Shown: piece after piece, positions 21,128 to 29,259 of the stretch
How positions within the stretch are numbered: the first letter of the stretch is position 1
Layout of the letters: each line of letters starts with the position of its first letter
DNA from: JARRNE01 sp963824085
GTDB lineage: Bacteria > Pseudomonadota > Gammaproteobacteria > Chromatiales > Chromatiaceae
Assembly: GCA_963824085.1 (NCBI GenBank)
Contig: CAWGNT010000014.1
Location: 124,001 to 188,000 of the forward strand
DNA: 64,000 nucleotides
Direction of reading: 5' to 3'
Translations under genes and position numbers: made by a program
Notes under the pieces: generated by a model
The model's input: only the letters and a program-made list of their open reading frames with translations
Database searches by the model: none
Told to the model about the DNA's origin: nothing

Positions 21128-22162
21128 TCAGGGAAGCAAGGCGATGCCTTGCAAACCGGTTGACTCGTCGAGGCCGAACATCAGATTCATGTTCTGGACC
21201 GCCTGACCGGCAGCTCCCTTGACCAGGTTGTCGATCACGGATTGGACAACGACCGTGCCTCGCCCCAGGGGCTCTGCCACCGCGATGCGGCAGACATTGC
21301 TCCCCCGCACGGACCGCGTGTCCGGGCTGGCACCCGCCGGCATGACATCGACGAAGGGCTCCCCGCGATAGTGCTCCTCGAACAGCAACTGCAGATCCTG
21401 ATCGGACTCCTTTCGACGAGCGTACAGCGTCGCCTCGATTCCGCGCACCATGGGAACGAGATGCGGAACGAAGGTGAGTGACAGGCCCTCACCCGCAAAG
21501 GGTGCCAAGCTCTGGGCGATCTCGGGGAGATGACGGTGGCCGCCGACCGAATATGCCTTGAAGCTCTCACCAACCTCGGCCATGAGGAGTCCGACTGCAG
21601 CTTTGCGTCCCGCGCCGCTGACTCCTGATTTCGCGTCCGCGACCATCCAACCGGGGTCCACGAGGCCACGTTCCAGCAAGGGCAGGAACCCGAGCGTGAC
21701 GGCGGTTGGATAGCAGCCCGGATTGGCCACCAGGCGTGCGTTACGGATCTCGTCGCGGTTGAGCTCCGGCAAGCCGTAGACAGCTTCGTCTACCAATAGC
21801 TCAGGGCAGGCGTGGGGCTGCCCGTACCAACGTTCCCACTCGCCGCTGTCCTTCAGACGAAAATCGGCGGCGAGGTCGATGACCCGGGTACCCTTCGCCA
21901 ACAGGCCAGGCACCAACTGCATCGCGGTTCCGTTCGGCGTCGCGAAAAAGACCAGGTCACACTCGCTCAAACGTCCTTCGTCCGGCGCGCTAAAAGAGAT
22001 CTCCATCCGTCCGCGCAGGTGCGGGAACAGGTCGCTGACCGCCACGCCCGCCTCACTCCGAGACGTGACCGCAATCAGCGATACCTCCGGATGGGTAGCC
22101 ACCAGGCGCAGCAACTCCGCACCCGTGTATCCGGTTCCTCCGACGATTCCAACTCTGATCAT
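21128..22162 (-). CDS. argC: N-acetyl-gamma-glutamyl-phosphate reductase
   Basis: 344 residues. ArgC reduces N-acetylglutamyl-5-phosphate to the semialdehyde with NADPH, the third step of arginine synthesis. The Rossmann start VGIVGGTGYTGAELLRL, the active-site C150 in ANPGCYPTAV and GHRHLPEI are diagnostic. Length is normal for the type 1 enzyme. The DUF6776 gene begins 10 bases after its stop on the same strand. Confidence 0.96.
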   Translation of the reverse strand: MIRVGIVGGTGYTGAELLRLVATHPEVSLIAVTSRSEAGVAVSDLFPHLRGRMEISFSAPDEGRLSECDLVFFATPNGTAMQLVPGLLAKGTRVIDLAADFRLKDSGEWERWYGQPHACPELLVDEAVYGLPELNRDEIRNARLVANPGCYPTAVTLGFLPLLERGLVDPGWMVADAKSGVSGAGRKAAVGLLMAEVGESFKAYSVGGHRHLPEIAQSLAPFAGEGLSLTFVPHLVPMVRGIEATLYARRKESDQDLQLLFEEHYRGEPFVDVMPAGASPDTRSVRGSNVCRIAVAEPLGRGTVVVQSVIDNLVKGAAGQAVQNMNLMFGLDESTGLQGIALLP

Positions 22163-22292
22163 CTCGCCTGCTGCCTTGTCGGATGCTTTGTGCTAACGAG
22201 TCTGGCGATTCTCGCCACCCCAACGATTGACGGACAACGAGGAGCGCCTTCAGTGTGTACTCTTGTCGTAACGAGCACCCGACGGATCAGCG

Positions 22293-22321
22293 GAGAAGAA
22301 AAAAGCGGCAGAAGCCGCTTT
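22293..22321 (-). terminator. Rho-independent terminator
   Basis: AAAGCGGC, a four-base loop and GCCGCTTT (22302-22321) are followed on the minus strand by TTTTTTCTTCT. It lies downstream of the A-type carrier gene that ends at 22411. Confidence 0.75.
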
Positions 22322-22410
22322 CTTAAGCATGGATGTCATGTCGTTATCGTTGTCTCGCTAGGCCGAAGCCATCCCTCGGAATGGTTTCGGCGCAGGGCGA
22401 CACCCCAAGG

Positions 22411-22770
22411 TCAGGAGCAGCCGCCCCCGGAGCCGCACGTTCCACACCCGCCACCTGCCTGGGGCAGGTTGTTGAAGACGAAGCTCGCATTTCCGTCCCC
22501 GCGGTCGATGAAGTCGATCTCGACACCGCGCAGGAACGGGAGCGTCCCATCGTCGACGATGACCTTGAATCCGTCGCAATCAAGGACGCCGTCATCGGCG
22601 TTGATGCTGTCGGTGAAGGTCATACCGAAGCTGACCCCACTGCACCCGCCGGGGGTCGCGAAGACACGCACCCCCTGGATGCTGTCCTCGACCTGGGTGA
22701 GCAATTCGCCCATCTTGGACTGGGCCGGCACAGTGAGGGAAAGGTCTTGCTCGGAAAGCGTAGCCAACAT
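22411..22770 (-). CDS. A-type iron-sulfur carrier (IscA/HesB-like) with extra cysteines
   Basis: 119 residues. The HesB fold is visible in VRVFATPGGCSGVSFGMTF and VIVDDGTLPFLRGVEIDF. Cluster ligands expected from the family are C43 and C109/C112 (ours is GGGCGTCG, two residues between cysteines instead of one). There are two further cysteines, C65 in VLDCDGF and C118 in a glycine-rich tail. It differs clearly from the canonical ErpA at 19471, so this genome has at least two A-type carriers. It may serve a special client or hold a cluster differently. Confidence 0.82.
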   Translation of the reverse strand: MLATLSEQDLSLTVPAQSKMGELLTQVEDSIQGVRVFATPGGCSGVSFGMTFTDSINADDGVLDCDGFKVIVDDGTLPFLRGVEIDFIDRGDGNASFVFNNLPQAGGGCGTCGSGGGCS

Positions 22771-22847
22771 AAAACTAATCTCTCAAAAACACGAAGCTGG
22801 CGCGCAAGGTTACCGGAAAGCGCCCTGCACTTCCACCTGCTGGCACC

Positions 22848-23360
22848 CTACCCCAACCGTCCCTGAGCAGCCAGCATGGCGAGATGGCGCTCGGCGTCGA
22901 ACAAGTGCCGCCGCCAGTGAAACTCGTAACCGTTGAGCCAGCCCCTAAGCGCCCGTGCCGGATGACGCTCGATGGTGCGCAGGCCGTGCTTGAGCTCGCA
23001 GTAAATGTCTGTGAGGTCGTCCGCCAGGCTCCCTGTCATGGCATGGCAGTCATCAACCCGATCAAACTCGAGCCAGTACCCATCCCTGTCCCCCAGAAGG
23101 CCGCGTAGGTGGCTGAACAGCTCGAAACGCGCATCCAGGTCCGGCGTCAGGTCCTCGCTGTCACGAGGAACCGAATCGGAATCGGCGAGCGAGGTTATCG
23201 CCGCATGAAGGAGCGGCAGAAGCTCGGCGACCTCACGCAGCCAAGAGGGCTCCCTGGCGTCCGAGGACTCAATCAGGACACAGTAGCGCCGCGCCAAATC
23301 GGCCATCCCCGCGGTGTGGGACGGAGTCGAATAGACACGATCGGGACGTTCGTGGGACAT
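22848..23360 (-). CDS. DUF5063 domain protein
   Basis: 170 residues from ATG 23360 (SHERPDRVYSTPSH); the frame runs 40 codons further upstream but those residues are atypical. It is an all-helical soluble protein with the DUF5063 signatures DGYWLEFDRVDDCHAMTGSL and DDLTDIYCELKHGLRTIE, followed by a W-x-x-HW closing helix. Members are widespread and uncharacterised. It precedes the rubredoxin gene's 3' side on the same strand but is not overlapping. Confidence 0.75.
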   Translation of the reverse strand: MSHERPDRVYSTPSHTAGMADLARRYCVLIESSDAREPSWLREVAELLPLLHAAITSLADSDSVPRDSEDLTPDLDARFELFSHLRGLLGDRDGYWLEFDRVDDCHAMTGSLADDLTDIYCELKHGLRTIERHPARALRGWLNGYEFHWRRHLFDAERHLAMLAAQGRLG

Positions 23361-23428
23361 CAGCCAAGAGTGTAGTGCACTTTGGCCATAACACGAGCCG
23401 CCACGGCAACGCCTACCCTCATCCCAAG

Positions 23429-23593
23429 TCAGATCTCCACCATCTCGAAGTCTTCCTTGCCGGCACCACACTCCGGACACTTCCAGTTCAGCGGGATGTC
23501 ATCCCATCTGGTCCCGGGGGCAATCCCCTCCTCGGGGAGTCCTTGCTCTTCGTCATAGATAAAACCGCAAATGACACACATGTAGCGCTTCAT
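23429..23593 (-). CDS. Rubredoxin
   Basis: 54 residues. A small electron carrier with one iron bound by four cysteines: C6 and C9 in MCVICGFIYDE, C39 and C42 in WKCPECGAGK. The central GIAPGTRWDDIP is the standard rubredoxin loop. The length is exact for the family. It is divergent from thiD, an arrangement seen in other gammaproteobacteria with thiD-thiE-hemL. The partner oxidoreductase is not in the window. Confidence 0.95.
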   Translation of the reverse strand: MKRYMCVICGFIYDEEQGLPEEGIAPGTRWDDIPLNWKCPECGAGKEDFEMVEI

Positions 23594-23836
23594 GAACAGG
23601 CCCGTAGCGATTGTCGCCCGCGTCGTGCAGGTCTAGGAGGGGAAGACGCATCCTCCGAAAAACGATCTGAGGCGTCTCAAGCGAGATGACGCAATAGGTT
23701 ACCATTGACCGGTAAGACCCGGGGCGCAAGTCTGGGTCGCGTCGACCGTTTTCAACCTTGACTGCCTGCGCCAGCCGGTCGAAGCACCTCCGTTGGGCCG
23801 GGAGCCAGTGTCGACCAATGGGATTGGACATCGGCC

Positions 23837-24646
23837 ATGTATTCATTCGATTCACCTCCAGTGCTGCTAGCAGTGGGCGGCCACGACCCCAGCGGCGGAG
23901 CCGGGGTCCAGGCAGATGCCGAGGCCGCACGGGCCGCGGGTCTCCACGCCTGCACCGTCATTACCTGTCTAACGACCCAGGACACCTGCGGGATCCGCCG
24001 GCTAATGCCGCAGCCCGCCGAGCAGGTCGCGGAGCAATGTCGCCTGGTGCTCGCCGACTGCGGTGTCCGCGCCATCAAGGTGGGGCTGCTCGGTAGCTCG
24101 CGAACCGTCCGCGTAATCACGGAAATCGCAGCCGAACACCCCGACCTTCCGCTCGTCTTGGACCCGGTGCTCGCCTCCAGCGCTGGGGAGCATATAACCG
24201 ATGCGGCACTCTTGAATCAGCTACGCAAGAACCTGCTCGGCAGCTGCACCCTCGTCACTCCGAACCTCCCAGAGGCACGCACGCTGAGCGGCGTCGCCGA
24301 CCCGGATACCTGCGGGCGGAGGCTCTTGGAGACAGGGTGCGCCTGGGTTCTCGTCACAGGCACCCATGGCGACGACAACGATGTGATCAATCGGCTCTAT
24401 GGGCAAGGCGGTAGACGACGCGAGTGGACTTGGCCGCGGCTTCCTCACGAGTACCACGGTTCGGGCTGTACATTGGCGAGCGCAATCGCGGCCCGTCTCG
24501 CCAAGGACATGGACATGGAGGCTGCAGTGACCGAGGCACAGGAGTACACCTGGGAAACCCTGCAGAGCGCGGTGAGAACGGGCCGCTGCCAGCTGACTCC
24601 GAACCGGCTGTATGCCCTCGACCCACCGGAGACCTCTGCGCCGTGA
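23837..24646 (+). CDS. thiD: Hydroxymethylpyrimidine/phosphomethylpyrimidine kinase
   Basis: 269 residues, ribokinase-like fold. ThiD phosphorylates hydroxymethylpyrimidine and its phosphate to give the pyrimidine half of thiamine. Marks are GGHDPSGGAGVQADAEA near the N terminus, the IKVGLLGS segment, TPNLPEA and the catalytic region HEYHGSGCTLASAIAARLA. The stop overlaps the thiE start. No TPP riboswitch was recognised upstream. Confidence 0.95.
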   Translation: MYSFDSPPVLLAVGGHDPSGGAGVQADAEAARAAGLHACTVITCLTTQDTCGIRRLMPQPAEQVAEQCRLVLADCGVRAIKVGLLGSSRTVRVITEIAAEHPDLPLVLDPVLASSAGEHITDAALLNQLRKNLLGSCTLVTPNLPEARTLSGVADPDTCGRRLLETGCAWVLVTGTHGDDNDVINRLYGQGGRRREWTWPRLPHEYHGSGCTLASAIAARLAKDMDMEAAVTEAQEYTWETLQSAVRTGRCQLTPNRLYALDPPETSAP

Positions 24647-25293
24647 CTCGGTGGCGTGGGCTCTATGCGATCACTCCAATCCGACCGGCGGACAGGCCGG
24701 GCCTGACCGAGCAAGTCGCCGCCGCCATTGCGGGCGGCGCCCGGGTCGTCCAATACCGCGACAAGAGCGATGACAACGCCAAGCGTGTGCGGGAAGCAAG
24801 TGAGCTCCTCGCCCTCTGCCGCGGCCGCGGCGTGCCCTTGATCATCAACGACGACCTGGCACTCGCCGCCCGGGTTGGGGCCGACGGCTTGCATCTCGGC
24901 CGAGACGATCCAGACCCGCGCGAGGCCCGCCGCCGCCTCGGCGGCCAAGCCATCATCGGGGTCTCCTGCTACGACCAGCTGGACCGCGCCTTGTGGGCTC
25001 AAGCGGCGGGGGCTCAGTACGTGGCCTTCGGCCGCTTCTTTCCCTCGCCGACCAAACCACAAGCCATGCCCGCGAGCCTGAAGCTCCTGCGGCGGGCGCG
25101 GCGCGAGCTCCACCTCCCTCTGGTTGCCATCGGCGGAATTACTCCGGAGAATGGCCCCGCCTTGATCGCGGCCGGAGCGGACATGCTCGCCGTCGTCAGC
25201 GGTATCTTCTCTCAACCGGACATCCGCTCCGCCGCCCAGGCATTCACCCGAGTCTTCCCCACGGAGGTTGCAGCCGATGACCCGATCCGGTGA
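24643..25293 (+). CDS. thiE: Thiamine-phosphate synthase
   Basis: 216 residues. ThiE joins the pyrimidine diphosphate to thiazole phosphate to form thiamine phosphate on a TIM barrel. Visible motifs are LYAITPIR, VQYRDKS, LIINDDLALA, GLHLGRDD, GVSCYDQ, VAFGRFFPSPTKP and AIGGITPEN. GTG 24643 overlaps the thiD TGA (GTGA); the open frame continues upstream but only as a shadow of thiD. The 3' end overlaps hemL by 17 bases, so the three genes are coupled. Confidence 0.95.
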   Translation: MTRWRGLYAITPIRPADRPGLTEQVAAAIAGGARVVQYRDKSDDNAKRVREASELLALCRGRGVPLIINDDLALAARVGADGLHLGRDDPDPREARRRLGGQAIIGVSCYDQLDRALWAQAAGAQYVAFGRFFPSPTKPQAMPASLKLLRRARRELHLPLVAIGGITPENGPALIAAGADMLAVVSGIFSQPDIRSAAQAFTRVFPTEVAADDPIR

Positions 25294-26563
25294 CCTTTTC
25301 GCAGCGGCCCAGCGCCACATCCCGGGCGGCGTCAACTCGCCGGTGCGTGCCTTCCGCAGCGTCGGCGGCGACCCGATATTCATCGAGCGTGCCTCCGGCC
25401 CTCACCTGTTCGATGCCGACGGCAAGCGCTACATCGACTACGTGGGCTCCTGGGGCCCCATGATCCTGGGGCATGCCCATCCCATGGTCATCGACGCCGT
25501 CATCGAGCGCATCCATGGCGGCCTCTCCTTCGGCGCCCCCACCGCGCTCGAGACCCAGATGGCCAACAAGGTCTGCGAGCTCGTGCCTTCAATGGACCTC
25601 GTGCGCATGGTCAGCTCAGGCACGGAGGCCACCATGAGCGCCATCCGGCTAGCGCGCGGTTATACGGGGCGAGACAAGCTCGTCAAGTTCGAAGGCTGCT
25701 ACCATGGGCACGCCGACTCGCTGCTCGTAAAGGCTGGGTCAGGTGCCCTCACCCTCGGTGAGCCGAGCTCTCCGGGAGTACCGACCGCCTTGGCCGAGCT
25801 GACCGTCACCCTGAGCTACAACGACTTGGACCAGGTCCGAGACACCTTCGCGACCATTGGGGATCAGGTCGCCTGCGTCATCGTGGAGCCGGTAGCCGGC
25901 AACATGAACTGCATACCTCCCCTGCCCGGCTTCCTGGAGGGTCTCCGAGAGCTGTGCGACGCGCATGGCGCGGTGCTGATCTTCGATGAGGTGATGACTG
26001 GCTTTCGCGTCGCACGAGGGGGTGCCCAGGAGCTCTATGGCGTGCGGCCGGATTTGACTACCCTGGGCAAGGTCATCGGCGGCGGCATGCCGGTCGGGGC
26101 CTTCGGCGGCAGGCGAGAGATCATGGAGCGCATCGCCCCCCTCGGACCCGTCTACCAGGCGGGCACCCTGTCCGGCAACCCGATAGCCATGGCGGCAGGG
26201 CTCAAGACTTTAGAGCTTGTCTCCAAGGCAGATTTCTACGAGACCCTGGGCGAGCGGACACACCATCTCGTGGAAGGGCTACGTGAGCGGGCCGCCGCGG
26301 CCGATGTCGGGCTAGCCGTCAATCAGGTCGGGGGCATGTTCGGTATCTTCTTCACCCACGCGGATTCGGTGACCAGCTACGCGCAGGCGACCGCGTGCGA
26401 CCAGGCCCAGTTCCGCGCCTTCTTTCACGCCATGCTGAAGCGCGGCGTTTATCTCGCCCCTTCGGCCTTCGAGGCGGGCTTCGTCTCCGCCGCCCATACG
26501 GAAACGGAGATTGCCGCCACGTTGAGCGCTGCCGTGGAGGCCTTCGCCGCTATCGCCGGCTGA
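25277..26563 (+). CDS. hemL: Glutamate-1-semialdehyde 2,1-aminomutase
   Basis: 428 residues. HemL makes 5-aminolevulinate from glutamate-1-semialdehyde with pyridoxal phosphate, in the C5 route to tetrapyrroles. The start is ATG 25277 inside the thiE end (MTRSGDLFAAAQRHIPGG). VSSGTEATMSAIRLARG, IFDEVMTGFR and the PLP-binding K265 in TTLGKVIGGGMPVGAFGG are family marks. The overlap with thiE is usual in Pseudomonas-type genomes. Confidence 0.97.
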   Translation: MTRSGDLFAAAQRHIPGGVNSPVRAFRSVGGDPIFIERASGPHLFDADGKRYIDYVGSWGPMILGHAHPMVIDAVIERIHGGLSFGAPTALETQMANKVCELVPSMDLVRMVSSGTEATMSAIRLARGYTGRDKLVKFEGCYHGHADSLLVKAGSGALTLGEPSSPGVPTALAELTVTLSYNDLDQVRDTFATIGDQVACVIVEPVAGNMNCIPPLPGFLEGLRELCDAHGAVLIFDEVMTGFRVARGGAQELYGVRPDLTTLGKVIGGGMPVGAFGGRREIMERIAPLGPVYQAGTLSGNPIAMAAGLKTLELVSKADFYETLGERTHHLVEGLRERAAAADVGLAVNQVGGMFGIFFTHADSVTSYAQATACDQAQFRAFFHAMLKRGVYLAPSAFEAGFVSAAHTETEIAATLSAAVEAFAAIAG

Positions 26564-26599
26564 GCACGGGCGCCCGCCCACCGGCGGCGGAGGGTGTCT

Positions 26600-28675
26600 A
26601 TGGCCGAGCTCTTCCAGAACCTCCTGGCATGGGTGTCCGCCCACCCCTTGTGGGCTCATCTCACGGTGTTTCTGGTTGCACTGACTGAGTCCCTGGCCGT
26701 GGTGGGGCTGATAGTCCCCGGCGTCATCATGATGCTGGGGGCCGGCGCCCTGATCGCGACCGGTACACTCGAGTTCGTCCCTGTCTGCCTGTGGGCCGTC
26801 GCCGGGGCAATCGCTGGCGATGGCTTGAGCTATTGGCTGGGACGGTACTATAAGGATCGACTACGGACTGTCTGGCCTTTCTCCCGTCACCCGGAGACGC
26901 TGGACGCCGGGATTCGGTTCTTCCGGCGCTACGGCGGCAAGAGCATCGCCTTCGGGCGCTTCGTCGGACCTGTTCGCGCGGTGGTGCCGCTAGTCGCGGG
27001 CATGCTCGGCATGTCGCCGAGACGCTTTCTCGTCGCCAATGTCGTCTCGGCCTTCGCCTGGGCTCCCGCCTATCTGCTGCCCGGCATCGTCTTCGGGGCT
27101 TCCCTCGAACTGGCCGCCGAGGCCGCCGCTCGTTTGGTCCTCGTCCTCCTTGCAGTCGTTGGGATCATCTGGCTTGCAGCTTGGGGCGTCCGAGAGCTCT
27201 TCCTGTTCTTCAGCCCCCATGCTAACCGGTGGGTCGAGCGTCTGCTGAAGTGGGCCGACCTCCACCCCAAGCTCGGCGAGGTGGCCCGCGCCTTGGCGGA
27301 CTCCGAGCACCCGGACGCGCCCACACTTGCCGCCCTCGCGGCTACGCTCATCCTCGCCACCACCCTGTTCGGCCTGGTGACCGGATTCACCATTGTGGAT
27401 GCGCCCGGCTTGGCCCTGAACCGGATGGCGTTGGATCTCGCCCTGAGCCTCCACGCCCCAGCCGCGAGCTATCTGCTGTTCGGCATCGGCCGTCTGGGTG
27501 GGTTGCCCGTGATCCTCCCGATCCTTCTCGTCGTCTACGGCTACCTGCGCTGGAAAGGGTACCGGCGCCAAGCCGCATACTGGCTCGCCGCCGGGGCCTT
27601 TGCCCTGCTGGCGGGACCGCTGCTCGGCGTGCTGCTCCAAGTCCCGCGCCCCGACATCGGCCTGACCGGACTTTCGCCCTGGTCCTTCCCGAGCAGGCAT
27701 GTGCTGCAGGCAACCGTCGTCTACGGCTTCCTCGCCGTCTGCCTGGCCGGCGGCTTTCAACCTATCTGGCGCTGGCTCCCCTATGTCGCAGCGACCGTCC
27801 TGGTGGTGGCTGTCGCCCTGTCCGAGCTCTATTTCGGCTTACACTGGCTGACGGACGTGCTCGGCAGCATCACGCTCGGACTCGCCTGGGTTGCCGCCCT
27901 GGGGCTCGCCTTCCGCAGCCACACGCGTCGCGAGACTGCAAGCCGCGGCCTCAGTCCGGTCGTCCTCGCCACCGTTGTGCTGACCTTCACCCTGCAGGGA
28001 GTCTCGGCTAGCCGGTCCGACCGCGCCAGGTACCGTGCCCAGCCGTCCGTGACAGCAATCAGCCAGAACGCTTGGCAGGGCAGTCTATGGCGGACCCTTC
28101 CCCAGCAGCGAGAGGACATCTGGCAGCAGCACAAGCATCCCCTCGACGTCCAATACGCCGGGACGTTGGAAGCGCTTAAGCATCGGCTCGCGCCCCAAGG
28201 ATGGGGGGATGCGCCGCTGCTGGCGGCCAACAACCTTATGAAGCTCCTATCCCCGTCCCTGTCGCTGGAGAAGCTGCCCGTCGTACCACAGGTCCATGAC
28301 GGCCGTCACGAGGCCCTGGCCCTCGTCAAGCACGTCCGCACCGACGACCGCCTCGTGCTGCGGCTGTGGGCCACCCGCTATCGCGTCGACCCGCCGGGCC
28401 AACCCCTATGGGTCGGCAACGTCACCGCTCAACGCAAAGAGGTCATTCTTGACTGGTTTGTCGTTCCCATGACCGCCACAGATTTCGCGACACCATTCCA
28501 GCGGCTGCTGCACGACCTGAGCGAGCTAGGGCCGATTCAGCCCAATGGGGCAGGCACTCCGCCGGTTCTGTTTCGGCTGCCTCCGGCCTCCGCGGCGGAA
28601 GATCACTCTACGCACCCCAGCGCCGGAGCAGTGCATGGGGAACAGCCAGGTGGTCCAACACGCGGGCAACCATGA
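26600..28675 (+). CDS. DedA/VTT - PAP2 - LssY_C multidomain membrane protein
   Basis: 691 residues from ATG 26600, which has GGAGG at 26589-26593; GTG 26594 is less well placed. Three parts are seen. Residues 1-200 are a DedA/VTT domain (GLIVPGVIMMLGAG, GRFVGPVRAVVPLVAGM) tied to membrane lipid handling. Residues 250-460 are a PAP2-like phosphatase with about six membrane segments. Residues 490-680 are a soluble LssY C-terminal domain. The PAP2 motifs are altered: QVPRP, PSRH instead of PSGH, and SELYFGLHWLTD with E in place of the usual R. It may scramble and dephosphorylate undecaprenyl or phospholipid substrates. The 3' end overlaps ubiX, which is convergent. Confidence 0.85.
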   Translation: MAELFQNLLAWVSAHPLWAHLTVFLVALTESLAVVGLIVPGVIMMLGAGALIATGTLEFVPVCLWAVAGAIAGDGLSYWLGRYYKDRLRTVWPFSRHPETLDAGIRFFRRYGGKSIAFGRFVGPVRAVVPLVAGMLGMSPRRFLVANVVSAFAWAPAYLLPGIVFGASLELAAEAAARLVLVLLAVVGIIWLAAWGVRELFLFFSPHANRWVERLLKWADLHPKLGEVARALADSEHPDAPTLAALAATLILATTLFGLVTGFTIVDAPGLALNRMALDLALSLHAPAASYLLFGIGRLGGLPVILPILLVVYGYLRWKGYRRQAAYWLAAGAFALLAGPLLGVLLQVPRPDIGLTGLSPWSFPSRHVLQATVVYGFLAVCLAGGFQPIWRWLPYVAATVLVVAVALSELYFGLHWLTDVLGSITLGLAWVAALGLAFRSHTRRETASRGLSPVVLATVVLTFTLQGVSASRSDRARYRAQPSVTAISQNAWQGSLWRTLPQQREDIWQQHKHPLDVQYAGTLEALKHRLAPQGWGDAPLLAANNLMKLLSPSLSLEKLPVVPQVHDGRHEALALVKHVRTDDRLVLRLWATRYRVDPPGQPLWVGNVTAQRKEVILDWFVVPMTATDFATPFQRLLHDLSELGPIQPNGAGTPPVLFRLPPASAAEDHSTHPSAGAVHGEQPGGPTRGQP

Positions 28676-29231
28676 AGTCCACCAGATCCTCCACCGTTTG
28701 AGGGTTGAAGTAGAAGCCCGGGTTGGCGGGCATGATCACCACGCCGAGGCGGGCAAGCCGCAACATGTTCTCCAAGTGGATCGGCGAGAATGGAGTCTCC
28801 CGCACCACCAGTATGAGTCTGCGCTGCTCCTTTAGGGCGACGTCTGCGGCACGGTCGATGAGGTCGTTGCAGGCTCCCGAGGCAATGGTAGCCAAGGTGC
28901 CCGTGGTGCAGGGACACACCACCATGGCGTCGGGCGGGTTGGTACCGCTCGCGACCGGCGCCGTCCACTGCTGACGACCGAAGACCCGAAGCTGGCCCGC
29001 GCGCACGCGGTAGCGCTCCGCAAAGAGCTGCTCGGCCTCGGCGGGTCGGGACGGGAGCTCGATCCCCGACTCCATCTTGAGCACGACCTGACCCGCCTGG
29101 GAGATCAGGAGATAGACGCGGACATCCGCCCTGATGAGGCAGTCGAGCAGCCGCAGTCCGTACTGGACACCCGACGCCCCCGTCATGGCGAGCGTTATCG
29201 TCTTCTTCCAGGGCTGCGCTGAATCGCTCAT
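28608..29231 (-). CDS. ubiX: Flavin prenyltransferase UbiX
   Basis: 207 residues. UbiX attaches a dimethylallyl unit to FMN, producing the prenylated flavin cofactor for the UbiD decarboxylase of ubiquinone synthesis. Marks are LAMTGASGVQYGLRLLDCLI, VVCPCTTGTLATIASGACND, VLKEQRRLILVVRETPFS and PANPGFYFNPQTVEDLVDFM. It lies downstream of mpl on the same strand, as in Pseudomonas. The last 68 bases overlap the opposite-strand DedA/PAP2 gene tail to tail. Confidence 0.95.
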   Translation of the reverse strand: MSDSAQPWKKTITLAMTGASGVQYGLRLLDCLIRADVRVYLLISQAGQVVLKMESGIELPSRPAEAEQLFAERYRVRAGQLRVFGRQQWTAPVASGTNPPDAMVVCPCTTGTLATIASGACNDLIDRAADVALKEQRRLILVVRETPFSPIHLENMLRLARLGVVIMPANPGFYFNPQTVEDLVDFMVARVLDHLAVPHALLRRWGA

Positions 29232-29259
29232 GCGTCAAGGTCACCGATCAAACCGACGG

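Noticed and set aside
23594..23836. TPP riboswitch upstream of thiD
   Set aside because: The conserved CUGAGA and ACCUGAUC-type segments are not found in this spacer.
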